Source: Firmicutes bacterium ADurb.Bin182 | GTDB lineage: Bacteria > Bacillota > Clostridia > Christensenellales > CAG-138 | NCBI GenBank assembly: GCA_002070205.1 | Contig: MWCU01000125.1 | Location: 1-48,117 of the forward strand | DNA length: 48,117 nt | Direction of reading: 5' to 3' | Part shown: piece by piece, positions 33,792 through 43,255 of the stretch | How the letters are laid out: each line of letters opens with the position of its first letter | Numbering within the stretch: position 1 is the stretch's first letter | Notes under the pieces: generated by a model | The model's input: the letters and a program-made list of their open reading frames with translations, nothing else | Databases searched by the model: none | Told to the model about the DNA's origin: nothing | Made by a program: the position numbers and the translations under genes

Positions 33792-34712
33792 ATGATAGAT
33801 CTGTGTTTGTTGGGCTGCGGGGGAATGATGCCGCTTCCGGACAGGTTTCTTTCATCTCTCCTTTTGCGCGCTTCCGGCAAAATGATACTTATCGACTGCG
33901 GGGAAGGGACGCAGCTTCCCGTCAAAACGGCCGGCTGGGGTTTTGTTTCCATTGAGGCTATACTTTTGACGCACTGCCACGCCGATCACATCGCGGGGCT
34001 TCCGGGGCTTCTGCTCGCTATGGGCAACAGCGGCAGAACGGCTCCCGTTTCGATTTACGGGCCTCCCGGTGCTGCGGAAGCGGTAAAGGGACTGACCGTT
34101 ATCGCAAAGGCTTTGCCGTTTGAGCTTTGCGTGAAGGAGCTTCCGGACAACTGCCAGTCCGGTATGACAATCGGGGAGTTGACAGTCAGCAGCCTGCCCG
34201 TCGAGCATACGCTTCCCTGCCTGGCATATTCAGTTGAACTCAAGAGATCCGGAAAGTTCGATACGGAAAAGGCTGAAAAAAACGGCGTTCCGAAACGTTT
34301 TTGGAGCTTACTGCAGAAAGGATTGACCGTTTGCGGCGATGGGATAATGTACGAGCCTTCCATGGTAACGGGCAGAGCGCGAAAGGGACTCAAGCTTGTT
34401 TACTGTACCGATACAAGGCCTTCAAAAAGCCTTGAGGCTTTTGTTTCGAACGCGGATCTTTTGGTATGCGAGGGGATGTACGGAAGCGACGATTTTAAGG
34501 AAAAAGCGATCTCCAAAAAACATATGCTGTTTTCGGAAGCGGCGGAATTAGCGCAAAAAAGCGGCTGCAGGGAGTTATGGCTCACGCATTACAGCCCGCA
34601 GCTCAAAACCCCCGAAGCATTTTTAGAGCGCGCCAAAGAAATATTCGTCAATACCCGTTTGGGGCATGACTTAATGAAAGCGACCCTTCGTTTTGAAAAC
34701 GACCCGGAGTGA
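33792..34712 (+). CDS. rnz: Ribonuclease Z
   Basis: Endonuclease that matures the 3' end of tRNA precursors. A 306-residue metallo-beta-lactamase-fold protein with LLTHCHADHIAGLPG (H61, H63, D65, H66), GEGTQL near the N-terminus, the PVEHTLPCLAYSVE block, VYCTDTRPS (metal Asp), EGMYG, KHMLFSEAAELA and the C-terminal LTHYSPQ (metal His). It lies 28 nt downstream of pepT and is probably cotranscribed; its own ribosome site is poor. Confidence 0.9.
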   Translation: MIDLCLLGCGGMMPLPDRFLSSLLLRASGKMILIDCGEGTQLPVKTAGWGFVSIEAILLTHCHADHIAGLPGLLLAMGNSGRTAPVSIYGPPGAAEAVKGLTVIAKALPFELCVKELPDNCQSGMTIGELTVSSLPVEHTLPCLAYSVELKRSGKFDTEKAEKNGVPKRFWSLLQKGLTVCGDGIMYEPSMVTGRARKGLKLVYCTDTRPSKSLEAFVSNADLLVCEGMYGSDDFKEKAISKKHMLFSEAAELAQKSGCRELWLTHYSPQLKTPEAFLERAKEIFVNTRLGHDLMKATLRFENDPE

Positions 34713-34731
34713 CCGCAGCTTTTTTCAAGGT

Positions 34732-36177
34732 TCAGTTCTCGGTTATACTTACGTCTTTTATAGCCGGACCGTTCAATACTTTTCCTTCGATGTCAAATCT
34801 CGAGCCGTGACACGGGCACTCCCATGCAAGATCATCCGCGTTCCATGCAAGCTGGCATCCGAGGTGTGAACAGCGTGTGTTTATCATATGCACATTTCCG
34901 CCCGGATCCTTATAAACGCCGACCTTCGCCTCTTCGTGTTCAACTATGCGCGCTTCGTTTGGCTGAACATCGTTTAACTTCGCGTCCGGAAGCGTGAATC
35001 CCTGCTTAAAGAGGTTTACCGCAGCCTCCTTAACGTCCTGAGCGAATTTCATTGCGCCTGCCGCCGGCTTGAACCTTTGAGGAGAGAAAACCTCGGAATA
35101 CGGACTGAACCGGCCTTCTATCATATCGGACAGTATAACGCTCGATACCATTGAAGTTGTCATTCCCCATTTGTTAAAGCCTGTCGCAACAAACCAGTCG
35201 GGCGTTGTGGCGCTGTATTTGCCTATGTAGGGAACCATGTCCTCGCTTTGAGCATCCTGAGCCGACCACCTGTAAGCGACGCGGCAGCCGGGATACAGCT
35301 CCGCTGCCTTTTCCTCGAGCGTACGATAGAATCCGCCCTTTTCGTTTTTCCCGGTACGGTGATCTCCCTTGCTGAATATTAAAAAATTGTTGTAATTTCT
35401 GAGCGAAAGCCCGTCGCTGTTCTCATCCCTGTACATGCCGTCCACCAAATCGGCGCCTTCAAGCGCGATTACATATGACCTCTGCTGATGCATCCTTAAA
35501 AAGTAATAACCGGGCACATTGATAAAGGGGTAATGGCATGCGAACACGACTTTTTGGGCCTCAACACTGCCCGAGTCGGTCGTGACGGTATGGTCCTCGA
35601 CGTTCACGACGCGCGTATTTTCATAAACGGTAAGGTTTTCAGCAAGGGAATAAAGAAATTTAAGCGGGTGAAAGCTTGCCTGATTGTTGAACCTGACAGC
35701 AGCCTTGACCGGGAAGGGGAGAGTAGTCTCAGCGACATACTCCGCGTCTATTTCCAGGTCCTTCGCTGCTTTTACTTCGTTCTCGATTTTTTCCGTATCC
35801 TCCAGCGTGTATACATAATTCGGCTGCTCGGAAAAATCACAGTCTATGGAATTGGATTCGATTATGCGCCTGTACCTTCCTATGGCAAGGCTGTTTGCCG
35901 CGGCGTATTGGGCCGCCTGTTCTTTACCGAACTGACTTATCAGCCTGCCATAAATAAGGCCGTGCTGCGCCGTAATTTTCGCCGTCGTATCGCCTGTAAC
36001 TCCGCTGCCTATCCTGTCTGCTTCAAGAACGACGCAGTCTATTCCTCTTCTCGTCAGCTCATAAGCCGTAAGTATGCCGCAAAGACCTGCGCCGATTACG
36101 GCCGTATCGGTTTTTATTTCGCCCTGCAGCCGCTCGCGGGGCTCGCTTTTCGAGGTTTCGCGCCAAAGTGATGACAT
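34732..36177 (-). CDS. FAD-dependent oxidoreductase with C-terminal Rieske domain
   Basis: A 481-residue protein of the type seen in Bacillus YhfW: an N-terminal DAO-fold FAD domain (TDTAVIGAGLCGILTAYELTRRG, the Rossmann GxGxxG, and the C-terminal FVATGFNKWGMTTS), followed by a Rieske 2Fe-2S domain (about 400-481) with CSHLGC and CPCHGSRF supplying the Cys/His ligands. The substrate is not known; amine or amino-acid oxidation with electron transfer to the Rieske centre is possible. ATG 36177 follows AAAGGAGC. It is transcribed away from the larA operon. Confidence 0.88.
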   Translation of the reverse strand: MSSLWRETSKSEPRERLQGEIKTDTAVIGAGLCGILTAYELTRRGIDCVVLEADRIGSGVTGDTTAKITAQHGLIYGRLISQFGKEQAAQYAAANSLAIGRYRRIIESNSIDCDFSEQPNYVYTLEDTEKIENEVKAAKDLEIDAEYVAETTLPFPVKAAVRFNNQASFHPLKFLYSLAENLTVYENTRVVNVEDHTVTTDSGSVEAQKVVFACHYPFINVPGYYFLRMHQQRSYVIALEGADLVDGMYRDENSDGLSLRNYNNFLIFSKGDHRTGKNEKGGFYRTLEEKAAELYPGCRVAYRWSAQDAQSEDMVPYIGKYSATTPDWFVATGFNKWGMTTSMVSSVILSDMIEGRFSPYSEVFSPQRFKPAAGAMKFAQDVKEAAVNLFKQGFTLPDAKLNDVQPNEARIVEHEEAKVGVYKDPGGNVHMINTRCSHLGCQLAWNADDLAWECPCHGSRFDIEGKVLNGPAIKDVSITEN

Positions 36178-36584
36178 ATCGTATGCTCCTTTAAATTCTT
36201 TATGTTTTTAGAATGCGCTTATCAAGAAAACATATCCGAGAAGGCTGCAGTAAAGCGTCACATTTTTTTATTGGTTGATAAAAAGGGTGCCTTCCCGTGA
36301 TCATGTGATAATCATTTTTTCATCTGTACATGGCTTGTTCAAGTTTATATACATAATATCCGCACGTAGTTTCGTGAGCGGACGCAAAAATCGGAGCCGC
36401 ATACCGAAATTACCTGTTGAATTTCTGATGTAAATTGTGTAATATAATTTCAGAAATCCTGTCAGCATATGTGGCATATGACCGTTATGGCATGCAACGC
36501 AGAATAGGATGCATTTCATATTGGCGGCACAGAGTGCAAAATCAGGCAGCTTAAAGAAGCATTATACAGCAAGGAGATGGATGT
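36178..36584. other. 407-bp divergent regulatory region between the Rieske and larA genes
   Basis: No gene. Minus strand: TTGATA (36220-36225)-17-TAAAGA (36197-36202), a likely promoter of the Rieske gene. Plus strand, ahead of larA: TTGAAT (36417-36422) and TATAAT (36443-36448) boxes with imperfect spacing, bracketed by ATTTCTGA / TCAGAAAT arms (36421-36457), then CATATG-TGG-CATATG (36466-36480). The larA leader would be about 130 nt. Confidence 0.5.
36421..36457 (+). promoter_or_regulatory. Inverted repeat bracketing the larA -10 box
   Basis: Perfect 8-bp arms ATTTCTGA (36421-36428) and TCAGAAAT (36450-36457) flank a TATAAT box. The right arm region TAATTTCAGAAAT resembles TAATTTCAAAT in the repeat before the second etfB gene, suggesting a shared regulator. 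Confidence 0.4.
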
Positions 36585-37856
36585 ATGCTGGTACAACTGC
36601 CGTACGGAAGCGAACATATTCCGTATGATTGTGGTTTAGCTAACGTATTGGTTTCCGAGGTGAACAGCTTGCGCGCTGTGCGCCCGGGTATTGAACTCGT
36701 ACGTGAAGCCATTGAGCAGCCTTTCGGAGGTTTGACGTTGCGTGAGCTCGCAAAGGATGCCTCGAAAGCGACGGTCATCATAAGCGACCACACCCGGCCG
36801 GTACCGAGCCGGGAGATATTGCCCCCTATGCTCGAAGAGATGCGTGCAGGGAACCCAGGTATAGAAATTACCTTGCTGGTTGCTACGGGCTTTCATAGGG
36901 GTACCACAAAGGATGAGCTTTTAAAGAAGCTTGGACCTGACATGCTTAAGCGTGAACACGTTGTTGTGCACGACTGCGCGGATGCGGCGAAAAATGTGCA
37001 AATTGGCATTTTACCTTCCGGCGCGCCGCTGGTTATAGATCGCGTGGCTGCGGAAACAGATCTCTTGGTTGCCGAAGGCTTTATTGAACCCCATTTTTTT
37101 GCCGGTTTTTCGGGCGGGCGAAAATCCGTTCTACCGGGGGTCTGTGATCGCGTTACTGTATTGGGAAACCATTGCAGTGCGTTCATAGACAGTCCGTTCG
37201 CTCGCACGGGGATCCTTAAAGATAATCCCATACATATCGATATGCTTGAAGCGGCCCGACTTGCAAAGCTCAGGTATATCGTCAATGTCGTGATAGACGC
37301 TAAAAAGCGCGTTGTGAGTGCGTTTGCCGGGGACCCGTTTCAAGCGCACAGTGCGGGATGTGAATTTTTGCGGCGCTACTGCGTGGTGAAGGCAGCGCCG
37401 AATGATGTGGTGGTGACGACCAACGGAGGTGCGCCGCTTGACCAGAATATATATCAGTGCGTAAAGGGGCTTGCCGCGGCAGAGGCAAGCGCCAATCCGG
37501 GCGCGACATTAATCCTTTTAGCGGAATGTTTGGATGGTACGGGCAGCGATTCTTTTTATCGGTCGCTGCGGGATTGCGAAAGTCCTGCGGCGCTTTACGC
37601 CGAGATAATGGCCACGCCGCAGGATAAAACCATACCGGATCAATGGGAATCACAGGTACTCGCCCGGATACTCATCAAACATCATGTGATATTCGTAACG
37701 AGGCCCGAAATAAAGGATATCGTAACCGATATGAAGATGGAATACGCCTCCAGCTTCGAGCAGGCACTGCGCATGGCGGGAGCTCATGAGGACGGCTCAA
37801 ATGTGACGGTGATACCCGATGGCGTTTCCGTTATCGTGGAGGGGTGCCGGATTTAA
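36585..37856 (+). CDS. larA: LarA-family nickel-dependent 2-hydroxyacid racemase/epimerase
   Basis: A 423-residue LarA-family protein. SDHTRPVPSREILPPML, ATGFHRGT (His104), EPHFFAGFSGGRKS (His170, Lys180) correspond to the residues that act with the nickel pincer cofactor in lactate racemase. It would interconvert D- and L-lactate or a related 2-hydroxyacid. The position at the head of an etfB-etfA-dehydrogenase operon parallels the lct operon of acetogens, where the racemase feeds one enantiomer to the dehydrogenase. The larB/C/E genes needed to make the cofactor are not in the window. ATG 36585 follows AAGGAG. Confidence 0.85.
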   Translation: MLVQLPYGSEHIPYDCGLANVLVSEVNSLRAVRPGIELVREAIEQPFGGLTLRELAKDASKATVIISDHTRPVPSREILPPMLEEMRAGNPGIEITLLVATGFHRGTTKDELLKKLGPDMLKREHVVVHDCADAAKNVQIGILPSGAPLVIDRVAAETDLLVAEGFIEPHFFAGFSGGRKSVLPGVCDRVTVLGNHCSAFIDSPFARTGILKDNPIHIDMLEAARLAKLRYIVNVVIDAKKRVVSAFAGDPFQAHSAGCEFLRRYCVVKAAPNDVVVTTNGGAPLDQNIYQCVKGLAAAEASANPGATLILLAECLDGTGSDSFYRSLRDCESPAALYAEIMATPQDKTIPDQWESQVLARILIKHHVIFVTRPEIKDIVTDMKMEYASSFEQALRMAGAHEDGSNVTVIPDGVSVIVEGCRI

Positions 37857-37896
37857 GGCGGTACAGAGATTTAAATATAGAAAAACGGAGATCAAA

Positions 37897-38691
37897 ATGG
37901 AAATTATCGTATGCGTAAAGCAGGTGCCGGGCACCTCACAGGTTGAGGTGGACCCGGTTACCGGTGTGTTGAAGCGTGACGGCGTGGACAGCAAGCTTAA
38001 TCCGTATGATCTGTTTGCACTGGAACTTGCGTATTCACTCTGCGAAAAATACGGCGGGCGTGTGAGGACACTCAGCATGGGACCTCCGCAGGCAAAGGCG
38101 GCGCTGCTCGAAACGCTGTATATGGGTGCGGACAGCGCGGTTTTGCTTTCGGACAGGAAGTTTGCAGGCGCCGATGTGGCTGCCACGAGCTATACGCTTA
38201 AATGCGGGATCGAGCAAATGGGCGAGTACGATCTCATACTTTGCGGAAAGCAAACTACCGACGGCGACACAGCTCAAGTCGGTCCGGAGATGGCGGAAAT
38301 GCTCGGTATCGAACACGCTGCGAATGTATGTGAGATATTAGAGGTAACGGATAAGGAGATTACGGTTTGCCTCAATCTTGATGACAAGCTGCAATTCCAG
38401 AGGATGCAGCTGCCTTGTTTGCTTTCCGTCGAAAAGGATATCAACACCCCAAGGCTTCCGTCGTATAAGCGCATGTGCAAAGTAAACGCAGACGGTGAAA
38501 GGGTCGCCGTGTTGACGTTCGAAGAACTATCCGGAGCCGAACTTGCGCGTTGCGGCCTAAAGGGTTCTCCCACGCAGGTGGAACGGATATTCCCCCCGGA
38601 AAAGAACGCGGATAAACAAATGCTGCACGGCAGCAGTGCACAATTGAGCGATGCTTTAGGGGCATTGCTTAAAGAAAGAAAATTTATATGA
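37897..38691 (+). CDS. etfB: Electron-transfer flavoprotein beta subunit (LctB-like)
   Basis: A 264-residue EtfB: MEIIVCVKQVPGTSQVEVDP, NPYDLFALELAYSLCEKYGG, RVRTLSMGPPQA, and the GKQTTDGDTAQVGPEMAEMLG segment that forms part of the FAD/NAD site in bifurcating Etfs. Together with the following EtfA and FAD dehydrogenase it should form the LctBCD-type complex that drives lactate oxidation by NAD at the expense of reduced ferredoxin. A GGAG ribosome site precedes ATG 37897. Confidence 0.92.
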   Translation: MEIIVCVKQVPGTSQVEVDPVTGVLKRDGVDSKLNPYDLFALELAYSLCEKYGGRVRTLSMGPPQAKAALLETLYMGADSAVLLSDRKFAGADVAATSYTLKCGIEQMGEYDLILCGKQTTDGDTAQVGPEMAEMLGIEHAANVCEILEVTDKEITVCLNLDDKLQFQRMQLPCLLSVEKDINTPRLPSYKRMCKVNADGERVAVLTFEELSGAELARCGLKGSPTQVERIFPPEKNADKQMLHGSSAQLSDALGALLKERKFI

Positions 38692-38701
38692 GGAAGCAAA
38701 T

Positions 38702-39898
38702 ATGGCGCTCAAGATAAATCAATCGCTGGTAAACAAGGAAAACGCCTCACAATTGATTGCTGTCTGCCCGTTTAACGCCATAGAGGAGCAGGACGGAATT
38801 ATGAGTATCGGCGCAGGCTGCAGGCTCTGTAAGCTTTGCGTGAATAAAGGTCCCAAGGGTGTTATAACTTGGGAGGATGAAAAAAAGCAGGAGCTTGATA
38901 AAAGCGAGTGGGTTGGCATCGCTGTTTTTGTCGAACGCAGGAACGAAACGGTGCATCCGGTTACACTCGAATTGATAGGGAAAGCACGGGAGCTCACAGA
39001 GGTTACCGGGCACCCCGTATACGCGATTGCTATCGGCTGCGGAATGGATGATATTGCCCGCGAGTTGTTGCATTATGGAGTAGATAAAGTGTTTGTCTAT
39101 GATGACGCAGCGCTTGATATGTTCTCCATATCCCCTTATACAAGCGCATTTTACGATTTTATACAGCGCGTCAAGCCGTCGTCTGTTCTGGTCGGGGCTA
39201 CCAACATAGGACGGTCATTAGCGCCGAGAGTGGCTGCCCGCTGCAAAACCGGGCTGACTGCGGACTGTACGATGCTTAAGATGCGTGAGAACACGGATTT
39301 GGTGCAAATCCGACCCGCATTTGGCGGTAATATTATGGCACAGATCGTTACATCCAACGCGCGTCCTCAATTTTGCACGGTGCGATATAAGGTATTCGCT
39401 GCGCTCCGCCGCTCGGAGCAGGCACAAGGTGAAATCGTATGCATGAATGTGACGGCTAAAATGCTCAAAAGCGGCACCGAGGTGCTGGATGCAGTCAAAA
39501 AGCCCGCCGAGATAGATATTTCCGAAGCAGAGGTCATTGTAGCGGTGGGCAGGGGATTAAAAAGCGCGAACGATATGAACATGATTCAAGAGCTTGCGGA
39601 GCTGCTCGGGGCACGCATAGCAGGCACCCGTCCCATGATTGAGGCGGGTTGGCTCGACCCCAAGCGGCAGATAGGTCTTTCCGGCCGTACGGTCAAGCCG
39701 CGGTTGATCATTGCAATCGGTATATCCGGCGCCGTGCAATTTACCGCGGGAATGAAAGGCGCGGATTGTATTGTCGCGATAAACAGCGACGAGAACGCGA
39801 GTATATTTGAGGTTGCGCATTACGGCCTTGTGGGGGATCTGTATGAGATTGTCCCGCTGCTCATTGCAGGCATAAAGGAGGGCAAATATGTATTATAA
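38702..39898 (+). CDS. etfA: Electron-transfer flavoprotein alpha subunit with 4Fe-4S domain (LctC-like)
   Basis: A 398-residue EtfA. The N-terminal 65 residues form a small ferredoxin-like extension with Cys22 (CPF), Cys40, Cys43 and Cys46 (GCRLCKLC), enough for one 4Fe-4S cluster, as in LctC of acetogens. The C-terminal FAD domain has [56 protein letters not shown] and [20 protein letters not shown]. The cluster is the likely entry point for ferredoxin electrons. It overlaps the next gene by 11 nt. Confidence 0.93.
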   Translation: MALKINQSLVNKENASQLIAVCPFNAIEEQDGIMSIGAGCRLCKLCVNKGPKGVITWEDEKKQELDKSEWVGIAVFVERRNETVHPVTLELIGKARELTEVTGHPVYAIAIGCGMDDIARELLHYGVDKVFVYDDAALDMFSISPYTSAFYDFIQRVKPSSVLVGATNIGRSLAPRVAARCKTGLTADCTMLKMRENTDLVQIRPAFGGNIMAQIVTSNARPQFCTVRYKVFAALRRSEQAQGEIVCMNVTAKMLKSGTEVLDAVKKPAEIDISEAEVIVAVGRGLKSANDMNMIQELAELLGARIAGTRPMIEAGWLDPKRQIGLSGRTVKPRLIIAIGISGAVQFTAGMKGADCIVAINSDENASIFEVAHYGLVGDLYEIVPLLIAGIKEGKYVL

Positions 39899-41282
39899 AA
39901 AAATCGACGAGCAGGATATCGCGTATTTGGTAAGCGTGACTGCGCCTGAGCGTGTGCTGAGGGGCGAGTCTATAAGCCCCGATTACAGTCATGATGAATT
40001 GGGCGGCATAGAAAGCATGCCCGAGGTGCTTGTGAGGGTCGTCTCCACGGAGGAGATCGCCGCCATACTAAAGTATGCCGATGAAAACCGTATTCCCGTG
40101 GTGGTTCGCGGTAGCGGTACGGGTCTTGTGGGCGCGGCAGTCGCGCTGCACGGCGGCATCATGCTTGAAACCGTACTGATGAATAAAATACTCGAACTGG
40201 ATGAGGACAATCTGACAGTTACCGTTCAGCCGGGTGTGCTCCTTATGGAACTTGCCGCTTATGCGGAGGTGCATAAATTCTTGTACCCCCCCGATCCGGG
40301 CGAGAAATCCGCTACCATCGGCGGCAATATCAATACTAACGCGGGGGGAATGCGCGCTGTCAAATATGGTGTTACGCGCGATTATGTGCGCGGGTTGACA
40401 GTCGTTTTGCCAAACGGCGACGTAATCAAAACAGGCGGCAAGGTGGTCAAAAACAGCTCAGGCTACAGCTTAAAAGACATGATAGCGGGCTCTGAGGGTA
40501 CGTTAGGGGTCGTGAGTGAAGCGATACTCAAGTTGGTTCCGCTTCCCGCGATTACCGTATCGCTGCTTATACCTTTCCCGTCTATAAAGGGAGCTATCGA
40601 GACGGTACCGGAGATAATAAGGAGCCGCGGATCTTTGACGGCAATCGAGTTTATGGAGCGGGATACCATACTCTTTGCCGAGGAGTATCTCGGAAAGCGG
40701 TTCCCCGACAGTAAAGCCCCGGCATACCTGCTGCTGACATTGGACGGCAATGATCGGGCAGTTATTGACAAAGAGCTCGCCATGATCGCCGATCTGTGCA
40801 TTGCAAGGGGCGCAACCGACGCTTTCATTGTTGATACGGACGAGCGCAAGCAGGCGGTTTGGAGTGCGCGCAGCGCGTTTCTGGAAGCTATAAAGGCATC
40901 TACCGACGAGATGGACGAATGCGACGTTGTGGTGCCCCGCGATAAGGTTGCGGAATTTATATTATATACGCATAAGATTGCGAAGGAGCTCGAAGTGCGG
41001 ATCCCAAGCTTCGGTCATGCGGGCGACGGCAACCTGCATGTATATGTCTGCCGCGACGGCCGGAGCGAGGAAGATTGGAAACGGGTGGTCAACGAAGCCT
41101 TCGATCAAATGTATCGTAAAGCAAGGGAAATGAACGGCCTGGTTTCCGGCGAGCACGGAGTGGGTTATGCAAAGAGGCAGTATCTGAAGGAAGCGTTCGG
41201 GGATGTCCAGCTCGAGTTGATGCGCAGAATAAAGCGCGCGTTCGACCCCAACAACATCCTCAATCCGGGAAAGCTGTTTTGA
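39888..41282 (+). CDS. FAD-linked 2-hydroxyacid (lactate) dehydrogenase, LctD/GlcD family
   Basis: A 464-residue FAD-linked oxidase of the GlcD/D-lactate dehydrogenase type: [23 protein letters not shown] and [33 protein letters not shown] (FAD pyrophosphate loop), and the C-terminal [11 protein letters not shown] and [14 protein letters not shown] metal/substrate motifs, ending [13 protein letters not shown]. In context it is the catalytic subunit of a bifurcating dehydrogenase with the Etf upstream. Lactate is the best guess; another 2-hydroxyacid is possible. A GGAGGG ribosome site lies inside etfA. Confidence 0.9.
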   Translation: MYYKKIDEQDIAYLVSVTAPERVLRGESISPDYSHDELGGIESMPEVLVRVVSTEEIAAILKYADENRIPVVVRGSGTGLVGAAVALHGGIMLETVLMNKILELDEDNLTVTVQPGVLLMELAAYAEVHKFLYPPDPGEKSATIGGNINTNAGGMRAVKYGVTRDYVRGLTVVLPNGDVIKTGGKVVKNSSGYSLKDMIAGSEGTLGVVSEAILKLVPLPAITVSLLIPFPSIKGAIETVPEIIRSRGSLTAIEFMERDTILFAEEYLGKRFPDSKAPAYLLLTLDGNDRAVIDKELAMIADLCIARGATDAFIVDTDERKQAVWSARSAFLEAIKASTDEMDECDVVVPRDKVAEFILYTHKIAKELEVRIPSFGHAGDGNLHVYVCRDGRSEEDWKRVVNEAFDQMYRKAREMNGLVSGEHGVGYAKRQYLKEAFGDVQLELMRRIKRAFDPNNILNPGKLF

Positions 41283-41285
41283 CCC

Positions 41286-41313
41286 CGGCGAAATCAACGT
41301 ATAAATTTCGCCG
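41286..41313. other. Hairpin between the convergent operons
   Basis: Perfect 9-bp arms CGGCGAAAT / ATTTCGCCG around a 10-nt loop, just after the dehydrogenase stop. There is no U-tract on either strand, so it may be a weak terminator or an mRNA 3'-end stabiliser. Confidence 0.4.
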
Positions 41314-41346
41314 ACACTTATGCAAGGGACATGGTCTTTATTCCGC

Positions 41347-41718
41347 TTATTCCACGGGATAGGCCATAGTTGTCATCAGGCTGTTTGCAGCCTGGGTGGT
41401 ATCAACGCGGGTATACTGTACTACGACGGGAACGCTGCATTCCACAAGCGCGGCATACGGCACACCCTTGGGTATAGGATTGCCGTCAGGGTCTCTTATA
41501 AGGTCCATGCGGATGTGGTGTGTACGGCGGGCGCCGCAGAAAGCGTATAGCGGCGTAATAGGCTCCCTATCCTCGTAATACAGCGTCAGCGTCACTTCAC
41601 AATCGGTGTCTTGAGTGTTTATCACGCAAACGGACTCATGGCTTACATATTCGCCCGGAGTGGTTTTGGCGGGCCAGTACATATCCGGTATCAGCCAGAC
41701 TTTTTTCCCGTATGTCAT
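41347..41718 (-). CDS. Sensory rhodopsin transducer (ASRT) family small-molecule-binding protein
   Basis: A 123-residue beta-rich protein with the features of the Anabaena sensory rhodopsin transducer family: SHESVCVINTQDTDCEVTLTLYYEDREPI, ARRTHHIRMDLI, GVPYAALVECSVPVVVQYTRVDTTQAANSLMTTMAY. No rhodopsin is present; relatives in sugar operons are thought to bind carbohydrates or related small molecules. The start at 41718 follows GGAGGTTG. It is the last gene of the sugar operon, 16 nt after the kinase. A sensing or chaperone role for the operon's substrate is inference. Confidence 0.82.
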   Translation of the reverse strand: MTYGKKVWLIPDMYWPAKTTPGEYVSHESVCVINTQDTDCEVTLTLYYEDREPITPLYAFCGARRTHHIRMDLIRDPDGNPIPKGVPYAALVECSVPVVVQYTRVDTTQAANSLMTTMAYPVE

Positions 41719-41734
41719 ACCGCAACCTCCTTTT

Positions 41735-43255
41735 TTAAAGCAGCGCCTGCATTTCCCCCCATACGGGATCAAGCGCTTCGAGTATTCGTCTGTAGAGAGA
41801 GTATTTATTATTGTAAATCCCGACATGTGCGGGTATGGGGTGCACTGCCGGGTTGACGCGCACCATGTGCATGGCTGCGTTTTCGTAATCAGTGTAGTCG
41901 CCGACAGCGACAGCCGCGGCGATTGCGCAGCCGAGTGTGCCGGTTTCTTCGGTTTCCACCGTTTCCACCGGGTATCCCATTACGTCGGCGAAAATCTGCA
42001 CCCACTCCCGCGAGCGGGCTACCCCTCCGGCCAAGCGGATGCATTCGAGCGGTACATCGCGGGTTGCCATAAGCTTTTCAAAATGGAAGCGGTGGCAGAA
42101 CGCAATGCCCTCGTAAATGCCGCGCACGATATGCGCCCGCGTGTGGTAGCTGCTCATGCCGACAAAGCAAGCTTTTGCGTTGGGGTGCACATTGCTCGCC
42201 ATCAAAAACGGCAGAAAAACGGGGCAGAACTCTTCTGCCGGTATGGAAGCCGCCATATCGTTGAGCACCGTGTAGACAGAGCGGCCTTCGGATTCAACCT
42301 GCCTGCGCAGTTCGGGCATTAGCGTCTGTATGAACCATTCGTTGTTGCCGGCAGAGGTCGCGCTGCTTTCTTCTATAAGGTAATAGCGCGGATCGCAAAA
42401 TATGGAGTTGAGCAGTATGCTTCCGTCCGTAACAGGCTCGCTGCGGATGTATTCGTTGATGCTCCAAGTGCCGGCTATCATGCAGACGCGCTTCATGTTG
42501 GCTGCGCCCACTGCGATGCAGCACGCGTCCACATCGAACATGCCTCCCGCAACGGGAGTACCCGCTATTAATCCCGTGGCGGCTGATGCCTTCGGGGTTA
42601 TACGCCCTAAGATATCCGTGGAGTTGCGCAGCGGCGGCAGGAAGTCCCATATGAACTCTAAACCGAACAAACCGAGCAGTTCGTGATCGTACTGTCTTGT
42701 TCTGAGGTTGACCAGATTGCAGCCCGAGGAGTCGGTTATTTCAGCGAAAGCTTCACCCGTCAGCCGGAAGCGTATATAGTCTTTGCACGAAAATATCCAT
42801 CGGATGTCCCGCAGCCGTTCCGGCTCATTATCGCGCATCCAGGCCAGCAGCGAAACCGGCTGGCAAGCGAGGATATGCTGCCAGGTTTTTTCGAATACGC
42901 GCTGCTGAGTGCCGTCCTGCTGCCACCTGATCGGGTATTCCCAAGCCCGGTTGTCGGTAGAGAGTATCGCATTGCCGTTAGGACCGTATTTACCCCACAG
43001 ATACAGACCTTTGCCATGGCCGCAGCAGGCTAATGCGGCGATATCTTTCGGGTCTATGTTCGATTTATTGAGCAGTTCGCGCAGTACGCGGCAGTTTGCC
43101 TCCCACATCATATCCATGTCTCGCTCGATAAAATCCGGGCGCGGCTTGATTACTATCGTCTCAGCGTCTGCCTTGGCCAGCTCTCTGCCGGTCAAGTCAT
43201 ACAGAGCGGCTTTTATGGTTGTACCTCCGTTATCCAGCCCGACATAATACTTCAT
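41735..43255 (-). CDS. FGGY carbohydrate kinase, L-xylulose kinase-like
   Basis: A 506-residue sugar kinase: phosphate-1 loop GLDNGGTTIKAALYD, the ERDMDMMW segment, the catalytic Asp in GGMFDVDACCIAVG, adenosine motif LAGGVARSREWVQIFADVMG, and GTLGCAIAAAVAVGDY. The opening resembles LyxK/YiaP-type L-xylulose or 3-keto-L-gulonate kinases more than RhaB. It overlaps the epimerase gene by ATGA, so the two are made together. The 3-epimerase partner points to a keto-pentose as substrate. Confidence 0.8.
   Translation of the reverse strand: MKYYVGLDNGGTTIKAALYDLTGRELAKADAETIVIKPRPDFIERDMDMMWEANCRVLRELLNKSNIDPKDIAALACCGHGKGLYLWGKYGPNGNAILSTDNRAWEYPIRWQQDGTQQRVFEKTWQHILACQPVSLLAWMRDNEPERLRDIRWIFSCKDYIRFRLTGEAFAEITDSSGCNLVNLRTRQYDHELLGLFGLEFIWDFLPPLRNSTDILGRITPKASAATGLIAGTPVAGGMFDVDACCIAVGAANMKRVCMIAGTWSINEYIRSEPVTDGSILLNSIFCDPRYYLIEESSATSAGNNEWFIQTLMPELRRQVESEGRSVYTVLNDMAASIPAEEFCPVFLPFLMASNVHPNAKACFVGMSSYHTRAHIVRGIYEGIAFCHRFHFEKLMATRDVPLECIRLAGGVARSREWVQIFADVMGYPVETVETEETGTLGCAIAAAVAVGDYTDYENAAMHMVRVNPAVHPIPAHVGIYNNKYSLYRRILEALDPVWGEMQALL

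Noticed and set aside
36466..36480. CATATG-TGG-CATATG as a certain operator of larA
   Set aside because: A short AT-rich palindrome easily arises by chance; recorded within the regulatory-region entry only.
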